Origin: Chara braunii
Taxonomy: Eukaryota > Streptophyta > Charophyceae > Charales > Characeae
Reading direction: 5' to 3'
NCBI GenBank assembly: GCA_003427395.1
Contig: BFEA01000167.1
Coordinates: forward strand, 517,329-545,849
DNA length: 28,521 nucleotides
A program made the position numbers and the translations under genes. The notes below the pieces were generated by a model. The model was not told the DNA's origin. It did no database searches and saw only the letters and a list, made by a program, of their open reading frames with translations. Positions within the stretch are counted from its first letter, which is position 1, and every line of letters begins with the position of its first letter. Shown piece by piece: positions 1 through 8,804 of the stretch.

Positions 1-121
1 ATTGAGAGTGAACTCGTATCTGAAAGCCATATCTCTGAGTTTTGAGTGGGCGCATGTCGCCAGTATGCTGCGTTGCTGTTTACATGCATGAAAAGTGTGT
101 TTGAAAACGAGTCTGATTGCA
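1..121 (+). mobile_element. 3' end of a chromovirus LTR (element to the left)
   Basis: This stretch resembles the 3' end of element C's LTR (minus strand, about 18684-18800). Both share ATCTCTGAG..TTG.GTGGGCGC, then CGCCAG, and both end in GTCTGATTGCA. Beyond that point the two sequences diverge (TATATAAC here, TTATTAAT next to C), which marks the LTR edge and the expected terminal CA. No primer-binding site follows, so this is a 3' or solo LTR read on the plus strand. Its 5' part lies outside the window. Confidence 0.6.
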
Positions 122-1362
122 TATATAACTAACCTTTCATAAACAACAATATGTAATAATAACTCGTTAGATTTATGGATATTCTCAGCTGGATACATCC
201 TACTTCCAACTCACAACAAAGACGACAGTCACATCTGAAAAAGCGGATCAACACGTGGTTCAAACCAGCTATGACTGCGTCCTTTAAGATTCCACATTCT
301 TGTTGCGGAAGAAGTGCCCTACCTTTGAGATAGGAGGTTCGCTTGCTGCTGAAGAAGTTTTTAAGATTTCAGGTTCTTTGCTGCTGAAGAAGTTTCATTG
401 CTGATCATTAATCATCCTTCAGTTTCACAAAGAAGTGAGTTGATTGTGTCACTAACCAACGAACTGCTTCCGGGGAGTTAGGGCCGTGAACGGCGCGGGG
501 TCGGCGACCACAAACAAAAAAAAAAAAAAAAAAAAAAAAGGCATTTGAAATTGAGAAAAAGTCGGCGCACGGTTTCCATTTCAGGCGCTTGTTAGAAAGA
601 GGCGCTGCACTTTTGTTTTTCTTTTGTTCTTTTTGTGGGGAAAAGAAAAAAAAAAGCCACGCGGCGAACCTTGCAGCACAACATGGAAATATACACCGCA
701 ATCATTTCCGTTTTCCATGCGTGTCAGGGGCAGTGAAGTGAGGCACGAAATGCGGTGGTACCTGCAGTTTCGTTTTCATTTTCTTTTTGCAGAGTGGAAT
801 AAAAAAACAAAAAACAAGAACGAAGCGAGGCCCACCCTGTACTGCCGGTAGGGCGAAGGTGAATTGCTAATATCGGCCTACCGGTCCCCCAGACTTTACG
901 ACGTCGGGGGGGGCTGGTGGTTTAAAGGAGGCTACAATGGTGTTAATTAGTACCGTACGGTCTCTGACACAGAAGAGAGAGCCTGTGCAATCAATTCTGC
1001 GCTCTGGACATTCTGCTTACTGCGAGTTCATCAGATTTGGTGATGCAACGGGAAGGGCACAGAGTCTCACCTCCGGCCTGTACGACCTGCCATCGCTTGA
1101 GACTGCCACAGCAAATTTGTCAGTCAGGTCTGACCTTTCCAAATTCAAATAGATATCCACAATCTGCACCCATCCATGGAGAGACATACCACGTCTGTGT
1201 GTTAGCACACTGCCAGGCTACAGCTCTCAGTTTGAAAGTTTCTGATTGGACCTGGAGGCTGCAAGCAACAAAGCAATCATTTAAGGAAAACAGTGGTTCC
1301 TCTGACATATACTATTCACATGAACAACGGGTCCCACAAACTACAAGTATTCCTCAGACCCA
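122..1362. other. Flanking DNA without a recognised gene
   Basis: No convincing gene is visible. The longest open frames (about 120 codons near 1037-1399) have no recognisable motif. The block holds a two-copy 35-bp tandem repeat near 336-398 (unit containing TTGCTGCTGAAGAAGTTT), a run of 24 A at 516-539, and further A-rich tracts near 640-655 and 800-820. The A runs could be old retrotransposon tails, but I could not pair them with a target-site duplication. Confidence 0.5.
516..539 (+). repeat. Poly(A) run of 24
   Basis: An uninterrupted run of A, preceded by CAAAC and followed by GGCATTTG. It may be a simple repeat or the tail of an old retro-insertion. No flanking duplication was found by eye. 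Confidence 0.9.
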
Positions 1363-1379
1363 GAAAGAGCTTGGCATCA
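1363..1379 (+). repeat. Target-site duplication, left copy
   Basis: GAAAGAGCTTGGCATCA occurs here and again, identical over 17 bp, at 1503-1519. The two copies bracket the U6-like segment exactly on its 5' side. A perfect repeat of this length around an RNA-derived insert is the footprint expected of LINE-type target-primed insertion. Confidence 0.8.
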
Positions 1380-1470
1380 TCCATCAGGACATCCGTTAAA
1401 ATTAAAACAACACATTAGCATGGCCCCCGCACAAGGATGAGAAGCAAAATCTGAGACATGGTAAAAATTT
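1380..1470 (+). pseudogene. U6: U6 snRNA retropseudogene
   Basis: The segment reads like a whole U6 spliceosomal RNA. It starts with a diverged 5' hairpin, TCC..GGACATCCG, then TAAAATT. It continues with ATTAGCATGGCCCC, GC.CAAGGATGA, AAATC.GAGA.ATGGT and ends in AAATTT, in U6 order and spacing. Known U6 carries an ACAGAGA box just before GATTAGC. Here that interval is shortened and the box is lost, so a working spliceosomal RNA is unlikely. The 5' end falls directly against a 17-bp direct repeat. The 3' end is followed by about 32 purine-rich bases (1471-1502) and then the second repeat copy. I see no upstream USE/TATA pair of the kind plant U6 genes use. I read it as a reverse-transcribed, LINE-inserted copy and am fairly sure of the U6 identity. 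Confidence 0.85.
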
Positions 1471-1502
1471 GACAAAAGAGGACGAATGGGGGAAAGAAAA
1501 GG

Positions 1503-1519
1503 GAAAGAGCTTGGCATCA
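1503..1519 (+). repeat. Target-site duplication, right copy
   Basis: Second identical copy of GAAAGAGCTTGGCATCA. It follows the purine-rich tail of the U6-like insert. Confidence 0.8.
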
Positions 1520-1623
1520 AGGTTGGTGTGAAACATAATCTCCAATCCTGTCAAAGACAACTGACGGGTTGATAACAGGATTGCACTTAGGAGGTGACAC
1601 AGAAGCAGCACCGATGGAACATT

Positions 1624-2481
1624 TGCGAGGCCCAAGGCCTCGGTAAGCCCTACTGGGCCCTGCTTTCAACAAAAACGGCCGCCCTAAGTGAAGGCGGGCC
1701 TGTTCAGTGACGAGAGGCCTGTTTTGGAATTTGACGCAGCTGGGAAATTCAGGCAGTTGCGCAGCGCCAGTTGGTTGAGTGAGCCCAGGCCCTGCCTGCC
1801 TTTTCCCAAATGTACCTGAGGCACCCCCCTGGGCCAGACACGGGGCATTGACTGAACACAGGCCGCAGGCAGTTGGACACGGGTAACCACCCCAGGCCCT
1901 GTGGAAGATTCCCTGGGACAGGGGCTCGGCCACTTGGGGCCTACCGGAAGCTTTTGTGGAGTATCGGCAGGCAAGAGCCCATGCGCTCACGGGCGAGCAG
2001 GGCACACACAGGCAGCCATAGCCAAGCTGGACTGCGAGATGCTGGATGAGGCGCGTGGTGGTCCTTGGGTGCACATGGCATCTGTGTGGGGGATCGAGGT
2101 TGTGAGTGAAGCGTGAGACATACCTGGTGCTTGAGGCAAACGGCATTGGCCAAGATCTGCTCGTACTTCGGGAAGCTGTTGACGTCACCGGCAGCATTGT
2201 AGATAGGCTAGATAGGATCTGCCATTCGTAGTCTGGGCGCTGAGCTCCAGATAGGGAATTGACATTGGTTCATTGTTGATGATGATGAGACCATTCCAAC
2301 ATTGTCACTTGTGAGCTTTTGCTGTGCTCTTATTTGGTGGAACTCAAGTTGTAATTCTGCTCTTGGTTCGAGGTCAAGACTAAGTTGTAATTCTGCTTTT
2401 CATTCGAGGTCAAGACTATCTGGTTTCATGTGTATGATGCTGCTTGGTTTCTGCAATTCACTATCGCTCATTTCCCTTGCA
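1624..2481 (+). repeat. 5' LTR of element A
   Basis: This 858-bp LTR starts TGCGAGGC and ends CCTTGCA, giving the usual TG...CA. It matches 17028-17964 along its length with roughly one difference per 15-20 bases by eye. It lacks an internal segment of about 110 bp present in the right LTR (17365-17474). It also carries a 36-bp tandem duplication (2346-2381 and 2382-2417) that the right LTR has only once. A long minus-strand open frame across it (1517-2197) has no protein features and is a chance frame. Confidence 0.85.
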
Positions 2482-2484
2482 TTT

Positions 2485-2496
2485 TGGTATCGGAGC
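2485..2496 (+). other. Primer-binding site (tRNA-iMet type)
   Basis: TGGTATCGGAGC lies three bases after the left LTR. It matches 11 of 12 bases of TGGTATCAGAGC, the complement of the 3' end of plant initiator-Met tRNA, which primes minus-strand DNA synthesis in most plant Gypsy elements. It fixes the LTR edge at 2481 and the element's orientation as plus. Confidence 0.85.
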
Positions 2497-3496
2497 TGTG
2501 GTACGTTGCGCTAATCTGGCGCTTGTCTTCTGCTTATGCGGTGCATGCCCGCGGGTAGCTGGGTGAGCGACCGTGGATGGTGTGCAGTGAGGAGGGAGAA
2601 GACAAGCAGGTGACCCAGGTGGAGAGGGGTATCGCCAGGAAGGCTGAGTAGGTGATATTGGGTGTTTCGCAGTGTGATGAGAACTATCTGATGTGCGATT
2701 GATGCTGAGGTGGAACGGCGATGTAATGCTGGTTGTGCCGAGGCAATGATTGGTCATCACAATCGACGTCAGGTCATCTGGTGAGAATATCTGTGGTTGG
2801 GGGCAGCTATTTTGAGGTACGTTGCTCTTAACCATATCTACCCTCTTCGACACTTCTTACAGTGAGGATATGTGTTCTGTCTTGAGAGTCCTCTCATGTG
2901 AGGAGTCGAGAGCGCTCAACCTTGAGAGTCGGCATTGTTCACGTGGAGCATATGGAAGGAGAGGGCGTTGCTATCTGAAGGGCCCTGGATGAAGCACTGG
3001 GTCACAGTCACCATGCCAATCCACCGGGAGTAGATCACGGATGCTTTGCTGCTTTGTCCTTTGTCTGCCTGCTGCGCTGTAGATGGGTCATGAGGGGCAG
3101 GCCAGCCCTACAATGGAGACGAGCACCGGACGTCTATAAATACATAGCGGCGGGGTACCTTCCATTGGCTGTGATCGCCGTCCTGTTTGTGACGTTAAAT
3201 AATTCCTGAGCACCTCGGGGGCCATCCTTGAACTGCCTCTTGATCAGCCAATCGGTTGGTGTAAGGCTCGCTGCACACGAGGGTAAACATGGTGCAGGGC
3301 TGGCCAGCTCAGCATTGACTTGGGGCACAGGGGTGGGCAGTGTGCACACCTTTAGACACGCACACTATCTAGATTGCTCGAGAACGCGGACGTCAAGCGA
3401 CATCAAGAAGAACTGAGGGGGGGGTAGATTTCAGGTGATAAGTTCGGGAAAAATTGCACTCTTGCGAGGAACCCGACTGAACATCACTTGCTGGAG
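2497..3496 (+). other. Element A 5' leader, non-coding
   Basis: About 1 kb lies between the primer-binding site and the edge of element B. No open frame with recognisable gag sequence is present. It includes a good TATA-like sequence (TATAAATA, 3135-3142, plus strand), a G8 run (3417-3424) and several short direct repeats of CTTGAGAGTC (near 2880-2930). Part of it may belong to a further unrecognised insertion. If element B inserted with a 5-bp duplication, the left copy would be TGGAG at 3492-3496. Confidence 0.5.
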
Positions 3497-4423
3497 TGCA
3501 TCAGATCACATGCATTTACACTGATTTCACAGATTGCGAAGTCTCACACAAAAACCCAATAGAAGATGAATGAGAACCAGGAAGCTCAACTCAATTAACA
3601 AACCCAGATTTAGAGAGAGAACAAAGCGAGTTCAAAGTATATAGCGCTGAACAGAGTTACAAGTCTTATTTCGATCAATATGAGTTCCAAGCCTGGCGCT
3701 CCTCAGCGCCAGCTGCCAATTGTCAACAACAGCGCTCAACAGGTAAGTGCCACCATAGCTTACACTTCCCCTTCTCTCGTCTGCCTTCTTCTCTCTCCCT
3801 CTATGTCTATAGTCCTGGTCTCTCACTCGTCATGCATGCACACGAGGATCTACTCTGAATACTACTCACTGGTATCTTCTACTGACTATCCCTAATAACA
3901 TACTAGCTAGTGCTGGCGCAGCTATGGCTGCCTTCCCTCTAGCCAGCACTCTCTTCCTCCTTCCCACATAGTGCTGCTCTTCAGCCTAGCGCAGCTCACA
4001 CACATCTAGCGCACGACACTTCCACTCTCATGCGAAGTGACCATCTGTCCGAATGGGAGGCTAGTCCTTTATAGTGTTGGACTGGTCTGGCGTGGCCTGC
4101 ATTCAGCCTCGCGTGTACCTCGGACTCCTGCCCAGTACCAATTGTTGCAAAGTGTGTGTCCCAGTACCTTTTCCCATGGCCTGCTACTGCTTTGGGCCAT
4201 CGGGCCTATCTTTTGGACTCCTGGTCTGAATCAAGGCTGACTCGTGGGATTATGACTAGACTGGGACCGTAGCCTTTGACTTATTGACGAACAGATATGA
4301 CTTTTCATCGAGGAGACATGACCCTAACTCAGTCTGGAAAATTGTGTCCAATACCTGTTCGTCCAGGACCTGTTTGTGACCTTTCAAAATGACCTTTCAC
4401 TTCATTATGGATGTGACATTACA
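3497..4423 (-). repeat. Putative 3' LTR of element B
   Basis: On the minus strand this begins TGTAATGTCAC at 4423, preceded by a purine-rich GGTAAGGGG stretch that could be the polypurine tract. It ends ATCTGATGCA at 3497, resembling the TCTGATTGCA end shared by element C's LTR and the LTR fragment at 1-121. A minus-strand TATAAAGG (4066-4073) sits where an LTR promoter would be. The middle contains GGCAGCCATAGCTG, also found in C's LTR. Because the second LTR of B is missing, both edges are inferred and not confirmed by a pair. Confidence 0.5.
4066..4073 (-). promoter_or_regulatory. TATA box of element B LTR
   Basis: The minus strand reads CACTATAAAGGAC. It lies in the first half of the putative LTR, as expected for the U3 promoter that drives transcription into R/U5. 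Confidence 0.45.
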
Positions 4424-4580
4424 GGGCCCCTTACCGTTGGGGCATCCATTTGGGGTCTGATTCGTAAAGGCCCTTTTACTCTCGCCAACCTAATTTCGAA
4501 GTCCTCTGAGAAAGTTCTTACCTATCCACAATATTAATTCCTCTTCTTACTCTTTCATAAGCAGATACAATGTGCGGTGC

Positions 4581-4772
4581 TCATTCAATTAGCTCTTGTC
4601 TACTAAACCAGCGGTCTTCACTTGGATCTTGATAGGCAAATCTGACTTTATATTGTCGTTGAGGTCTGCCTCTGCGTCCAGTCTGAATAGTACTTTCAGC
4701 AACGATCTTATCAACATCAAACTTTCCATCCATACTTGGAGGAATTGCTGACCTTCGACTGGGAAACAGTTA
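4581..4772 (-). pseudogene. pol: Element B chromodomain-like integrase tail
   Basis: In the same frame as the integrase above it but after a TAA at 4770-4772, this continues FPSRRSAIPPSMDG, FDVDKIVAES, GRRGRPQRQYKVRFAYQ and EDRWFSRQELIE, then stops with TGA at 4581-4583. The arrangement (aromatic/acidic start, basic loop, YKVRF strand, DRWF, C-terminal EL helix) fits a chromodomain, the module that directs chromovirus integrase to marked chromatin. The usual W-K-G-Y is replaced by F-A-Y, so the aromatic cage is incomplete. Element C keeps CAA-like codons where B has the stop, so the stop is probably a C-to-T change. Confidence 0.65.
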
Positions 4773-5714
4773 GTTAGTTACACACGGTAAGAGCTTTGAC
4801 GCGTGAAACACAGGGTATGTATGTAGGTGTAGAGGAATCTCAATAACGTAGGGTGGTCCGTCCAGGTCTCCTACCACATCCAATACTTTCCATGGTCCTC
4901 TATAGGCGGGTAACAACTTTTGAGAGATGTTCTCTTCTGGGATAAACTCTTTAGACTTAACCCACACAAGATCACCTACAGTAAACTGAGAAGGTCTTCT
5001 GTGCTTATTTGCCTGTTCAATCATCTGATGTTGTGCTTTGATTATATTCTCTTTTGCCTTTTCTAGATCTTTTTGGTATTGTATCGCAAATTCTCGCGTT
5101 CCCAACGGAAGTTTGTGTACTTGATCCGGGTTTAGACAATCTATAGGTCTGCGGGGATGCCATCCCTGATGCAACTCCATTGGAGTTCTGCAAGTAGATA
5201 AGTGTATAGAGTTGTTATAGGCACTAGCAACTTTGGGCAAATGCTTATCCCAGTCAATCTGGTCAGGACGAATGTGCATACGCAGTGTCTGCTGCAGAAT
5301 CTTGTTCATTTGCTCAGTCGTCTCAGGGAGTCGGCCTGATGTCATTGTCAATTTGGAGCCATAAACGTTCATTAGTTGCTGCCATTGTTCACTTGTGAAC
5401 CTTGAATCTCTGTCACTAACGATAGTCAAAGGATGTCCATAGTCCTTTACCCAATGGTTAAAGAATTCCCAAATCACCAAGTCAGTTCTAGCTTCCGAAG
5501 GTAATGCCAGAAAGACGACAAATTTACTAAATTTGTCAACTATTACCATGACCTGGGTTTTTCCGTTCCTACTTTTCACCTTGAGAGTCCATAAAATCGA
5601 TGGACACAGAGTCTCCTGGACCTGTTGGAATAGGCAAAGGCTTAAGGAGACCAAGGGGAGGCTGTGTGGTGCTCTTGTTCCGTTGACACACTTGACAGCC
5701 TTGCACATACGCAA
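4770..5714 (-). pseudogene. pol: Element B integrase catalytic core and C-terminus
   Basis: Integrase joins retrotransposon cDNA to host DNA. From about 5600 downwards the frame reads KSRNGKTQVMVIVDKFSKF, then IVSDRDSRFTSEQW (second catalytic Asp) and LPETTEQMNK (catalytic Glu), followed by LRPDQ-type helices. The C-terminal part has VGDLVWVKSKEF and LLPAYRGPWKVLDVVGD, a GPY/F-type module, and ends with YPVFHASKLLPCVTN at a premature TAA. The first catalytic Asp is encoded in the previous frame, so a frameshift near 5580-5600 splits the core. The first roughly 40 codons of this open frame are out-of-frame sequence and not integrase. Confidence 0.85.
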
Positions 5715-5865
5715 TGCAATCGGGCTTCATTCGAGGCCAGGTGTAGGAACGTAGAAAGTTAGCATAAGTCTTCCTCCATCCAAAATGGCCTTCTGTATCA
5801 TGGCATTCCCCCAAGATCATACTTTTAATCTCTTCCACGTATGGAATACAAAGCCTATCACGCAC
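5569..5865 (-). pseudogene. pol: Element B integrase zinc-binding domain
   Basis: This open frame has the integrase HHCC finger: H22 and H27 (ECHDTEGHFG), C57 and C60 (GCQVCQRNKS), with HX4HX29CX2C spacing. PPLGLLKPLPIP and SIDFMD follow, the last containing the first catalytic Asp (D90). It stops shortly after because of a frameshift; the next frame resumes at KSRNGKTQ. It is separated from the RNase H frame upstream by a one-base shift in a run of four T (plus-strand AAAA, 5878-5881), probably a homopolymer insertion. Upstream sequence GLFERTDVRDRL is therefore split across frames. Confidence 0.85.
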
Positions 5866-5875
5866 ATCTGTTCTT

Positions 5876-6922
5876 TCAAAACAGTCCTTGCGTTATCCGA
5901 TAGCTAGGAAACTCTTGTGGCGCTTGTTGAATACGTTTTATCATAGCGCCATAGTTAGGATCAGTAGAATATGCATTCCTAATCTTATCTTGCATATCGG
6001 TGCCTCTATCTAAATATGTTACAATAGCACCGAAAAAGTCAGATCTTCGACTCAAAGCGTCGGCAACAACATTGTATTTCCCTTTTACTGGCTTTAGTTC
6101 AAAGTCATACTGATCAATTTTCGTTGCCCGCCTTGTCAGTTTAGGTGTCATCCGGGCCTGCGTTTTTAGCCAGCGAACTGTCTCATGATCCGAGTAAACT
6201 TTAAAGTGGCGTCCTAGGAGATACTGGCGCCAATGATCCAAGGTTTCCCGAAGAGCAAACAACTCTCTTTCATACGTGGAAGCGGCGACCTTCTCATTAG
6301 GCAGTCGTCGGGACATAAACTCCACAAGCCTGTATCCATTTCCATCGTCTTGTTGGAGTACAACGCCTATCCCATACTGACTGACGTCAGTAGTAACAAC
6401 AAAGGGCAAAGAAGTATCAGCAACTTTCAGAACCGGATAATTAATCAAACATTTCTTTAGACGCTTAAACGAAGACGTACAATCTTGGTCCCACTTCCAG
6501 ATCGTTTCCTTCTTCAGAAGTCTGCGAAGGGGAGCAGCAATTATCGTAAAGTGTCTTACAAATTTACAATAGTAATTGGCCAATCCAAGGAACGACCGTA
6601 GTTCCGTCAACGTTCGTGGGTTGGGCCAATCCCGAATAGCTGCAATTTTTGCGTCTTCCGGTTTAATTCCATCTTCGTCTATAACATGCCCTAAATACAA
6701 CACCTGACGCTTTGCCCACTCACACTTCTTCGGGTTCAGGTTTGCCTCACGCAACTTATTTAGCACAAGTCGAAGGTGCTCACAGTGTTCACTCAAACTT
6801 TTACTAAAAATCAAAATATCATCTAGATATATAACAACGAATTTATCAAGCCATTCACGAAAAAGTTCGTTCATCGTCCGTTGGAAAGTTGCAGGTGCAT
6901 TAGTAAGACCAAAGGGCAACAC
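5876..6922 (-). pseudogene. pol: Element B reverse transcriptase palm and RNase H
   Basis: This is the longest intact pol piece in the window, 348 codons. Reverse transcriptase copies the element RNA, and RNase H degrades that RNA in the hybrid. Residues 1-170 are [16 protein letters not shown], then the catalytic YLDD (residues 32-35, 6818-6829), YLGHVID and LRSFLGLANYYCKFV. RNase H follows with its acidic set visible: FVVTTDVSQYG, YERELFAL, YSDHET and VVADALSRR. The frame ends GLF at a one-base shift just before the integrase finger. The leading methionine is internal to RT; the real frame continues upstream through two stops (6992-6994 and 7112-7114). These are remnants and not a stand-alone gene. 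Confidence 0.9.
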
Positions 6923-7627
6923 AATGAACTCATAGGGCCCATACCTTGTACGAAAGGCAGTCTTATATTGGTCTTCTGGCTCAACCTCAATCTATTCGTA
7001 GCCAGACTTCAGGTCAATTTTCGTAAAGTACCTGCTCCCTTGAACTCGATCCAGCAAATCATCGATTCTAGGTAATGGCTCAACATTTTTAACTGTTATA
7101 TCGTTCAACCTTCAATAGTCAATACACATGCGGAGCCCGCCATCTTTCTTTGGCACAAATAACACTGATGCACCATAGGGTGAGGAGCTAGGTCTTATCC
7201 ATCCCTTTTCCAGCAACTTGTCTAGCTGGGTTCGCAGTTCATCCAACTCTTTGCGTGACATTCTGTAAATCGGTCCCTTTGGAATCTGGCTTCCGAGGAT
7301 AATTTCAATGCGATGTTTGATTGGTCGTTCCACCACACCGCTTGGGGCCTCTGCCACATCTACGAATTCTTTCAGAATTTTCTCAATTTCTCGGGATTTT
7401 GCCTCTTCCTTAGTTTCACCTTCCTTAACTGGGCGGACATATGCCACAAATAGTTGATCATACAGACTATACTTCTTTATATGGCGGGCGAACGCGGGGC
7501 CACTCATGCAACAATGAGCTAAGCTGCTTTCCTTACCGGATTCATGAAATAGGCGGATTTTCGTCTTCCCACCGTACGGACTAGGGAGCCAACACTCGTG
7601 GTCCCTCAACTTTACATCCGCGTCCAC
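6923..7627 (-). pseudogene. pol: Element B protease-RT linker and RT N-terminal half
   Basis: From 7627 the frame encodes the linker after the protease, then ILKEFVDVAEAP, the RT start [37 protein letters not shown] and LRMCIDY. TGA at 7112-7114 stands where relatives have Arg in MCIDYR. The frame then continues [35 protein letters not shown] and a TAG (6992-6994) in place of Gln, then IEVEPEDQYKTAFRTRYG up to the next piece. Both stops look like C-to-T changes. The frame is shared with the protease above and the palm below, so only stops break this part. Confidence 0.85.
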
Positions 7628-7636
7628 AGCTTCCCC

Positions 7637-7900
7637 CTAATCTGTGCCTAGGAGAATGTCAAAAGGGAGACCATCTTCCACCAAGAGAGTCAGAGAGTGG
7701 AGAACCCGTTCCACCTTCCCCTCTGCTTCGAGCCGGAAGTATGTCTGAATCCCCTCAACATATCTATCCAATACAATCTTAGTACTATTTGTTATTTTAC
7801 TTACCACTAGCTCATCCAATTGTCTTACCTTTAGCCCGAGACGCAACTTTTGCAATCCTTTTTTACTAATATAGCTGCGTGTTGACCCATTGTCAATCAA
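7637..7900 (-). pseudogene. pol: Element B aspartic protease
   Basis: Retropepsin-like protease that cuts the polyprotein. The active-site region reads LIDNGSTRSYIS, where the family norm is D-S/T-G, so the middle residue is changed to Asn. The C-terminal hallmark FDILLGTD is present. TAG at 7637-7639 replaces the Trp normally found in LLGTDW, and the same frame continues directly into the linker and RT. Upstream the frame runs back through IIADLEVNKIRVGG to an in-frame stop near 7956, between the zinc knuckle and the protease. Confidence 0.8.
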
Positions 7901-8191
7901 ACCGCCTACTCTTATCTTATTGACTTCTAGATCTGCAATGATTAGCTGCCCTTTCTACTTTTTCATTTCGACCCAGGCTTTGCGATGAGTGGCTAACTCA
8001 TCACCCATGCCTACGCGGGAACCACCTAGAGAGGTACATACACTAATTACCTCTGGACAGCTAACTAGGTGGGGAATCTGGGGATCGTTAAACTTTTCAA
8101 TTTCTGCCACGGGAACCTTCGAATGGGAGGATGTTAGTCTGCTTGCATCCGAAGTTCCTGTAGAGGCAATTGTTGGTTGTTTGTAATCTGG

Positions 8192-8790
8192 GCAGAAGGG
8201 AACGATGTGGTTGGGGTCACCACATTTGAGGCACTGATCAGCGGCTTTCCCAAACTTTTTCTGTAATTCCTAATTTTTCCCAAGGTCTGCATTCGGGCAG
8301 GTTAGGATGGGGAGGATATGGACGATCCCAGTTTCCATTCCATGTGCCTCTTCCACTTCCCCATGTGGAGTTGGGTCCTCGACCACCTTGCACGGGACCA
8401 TTGCCCTTTCCTCCCGCGTAGTAGCTTCCTTTGCCACCACCCCTGGGTGTCGGGTCCTCGTCCTCCACGAACGCGGCCTCCTCTTCCTCTGCCACGGCCT
8501 CTACCTTGTCGCCCTCCCCTGCGGGCTGCGACGGCCGCATAGTCCCCCTCCTGAACTACAGCGTCGTTGGGTTCTCCCTCCAGACCATAATCTATTTGGT
8601 CGTAGGAGAGAGTTTCAACACCTCCTTCTTCAAAGGTCATTCATTTCTCGTTTGTCTATGCTCGTGTACATCTTCTTCTTCTTTCTTACTTCTTCTTCTT
8701 CTAACCTTCTCTCTCCTCTCAAGTTCATTCATTTCGTTCTGCAATTGGACAGCGTTGTACTATCTGATGAATGTGTATCTCGAAGTTGGC
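8192..8790 (-). pseudogene. gag: Element B gag C-terminal part with zinc knuckle
   Basis: Gag packages the element RNA. The remaining part, read downwards from about 8.78 kb, has a charged helix-like stretch (QLQNEMNELERREK followed by R/K/E-rich sequence), then MTFEEGGVETLSYD and acidic sequence. An Arg/Gly-rich nucleic-acid-binding region follows (GRGRGRGGRVRGG; frames overlap at 8238-8640). It ends in a zinc knuckle CLKCGDPNHIVPFC at 8192-8233, exact CX2CX4HX4C. Stops and frame changes near 8250, 8540 and 8640 break it. The capsid part that should precede it is absent. Confidence 0.75.
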
Positions 8791-8804
8791 CAGGATCATA
8801 ACAT

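Larger units (their letters stand above)
3497..8790 (-). mobile_element. Element B: chromovirus nested in A, 5' truncated
   Basis: Read on the minus strand, the order is end of gag (zinc knuckle), protease, reverse transcriptase, RNase H, integrase, chromodomain-like tail and 3' LTR. It lies in reverse orientation inside element A, between A's leader and A's gag. The right end stops inside B's gag at about 8.76-8.80 kb and abuts A's gag directly. B's capsid region, primer-binding site and 5' LTR are missing. The loss probably came from a deletion after insertion, which may also have removed the N-terminus of A's gag. Four in-frame stops and at least two frameshifts break pol. Confidence 0.8.

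Noticed and set aside
1517-2197. 226-codon minus-strand open frame
   Set aside because: It lies over the 5' LTR of element A, has no protein features, and the equivalent frame is broken in the other LTR.
3680-3895. Plus-strand frame beginning MSSKPGAPQRQ, followed by GTAAGT like an exon with a splice donor
   Set aside because: It lies antisense within the putative LTR of element B, around a hairpin. No acceptor or further coding sequence follows.
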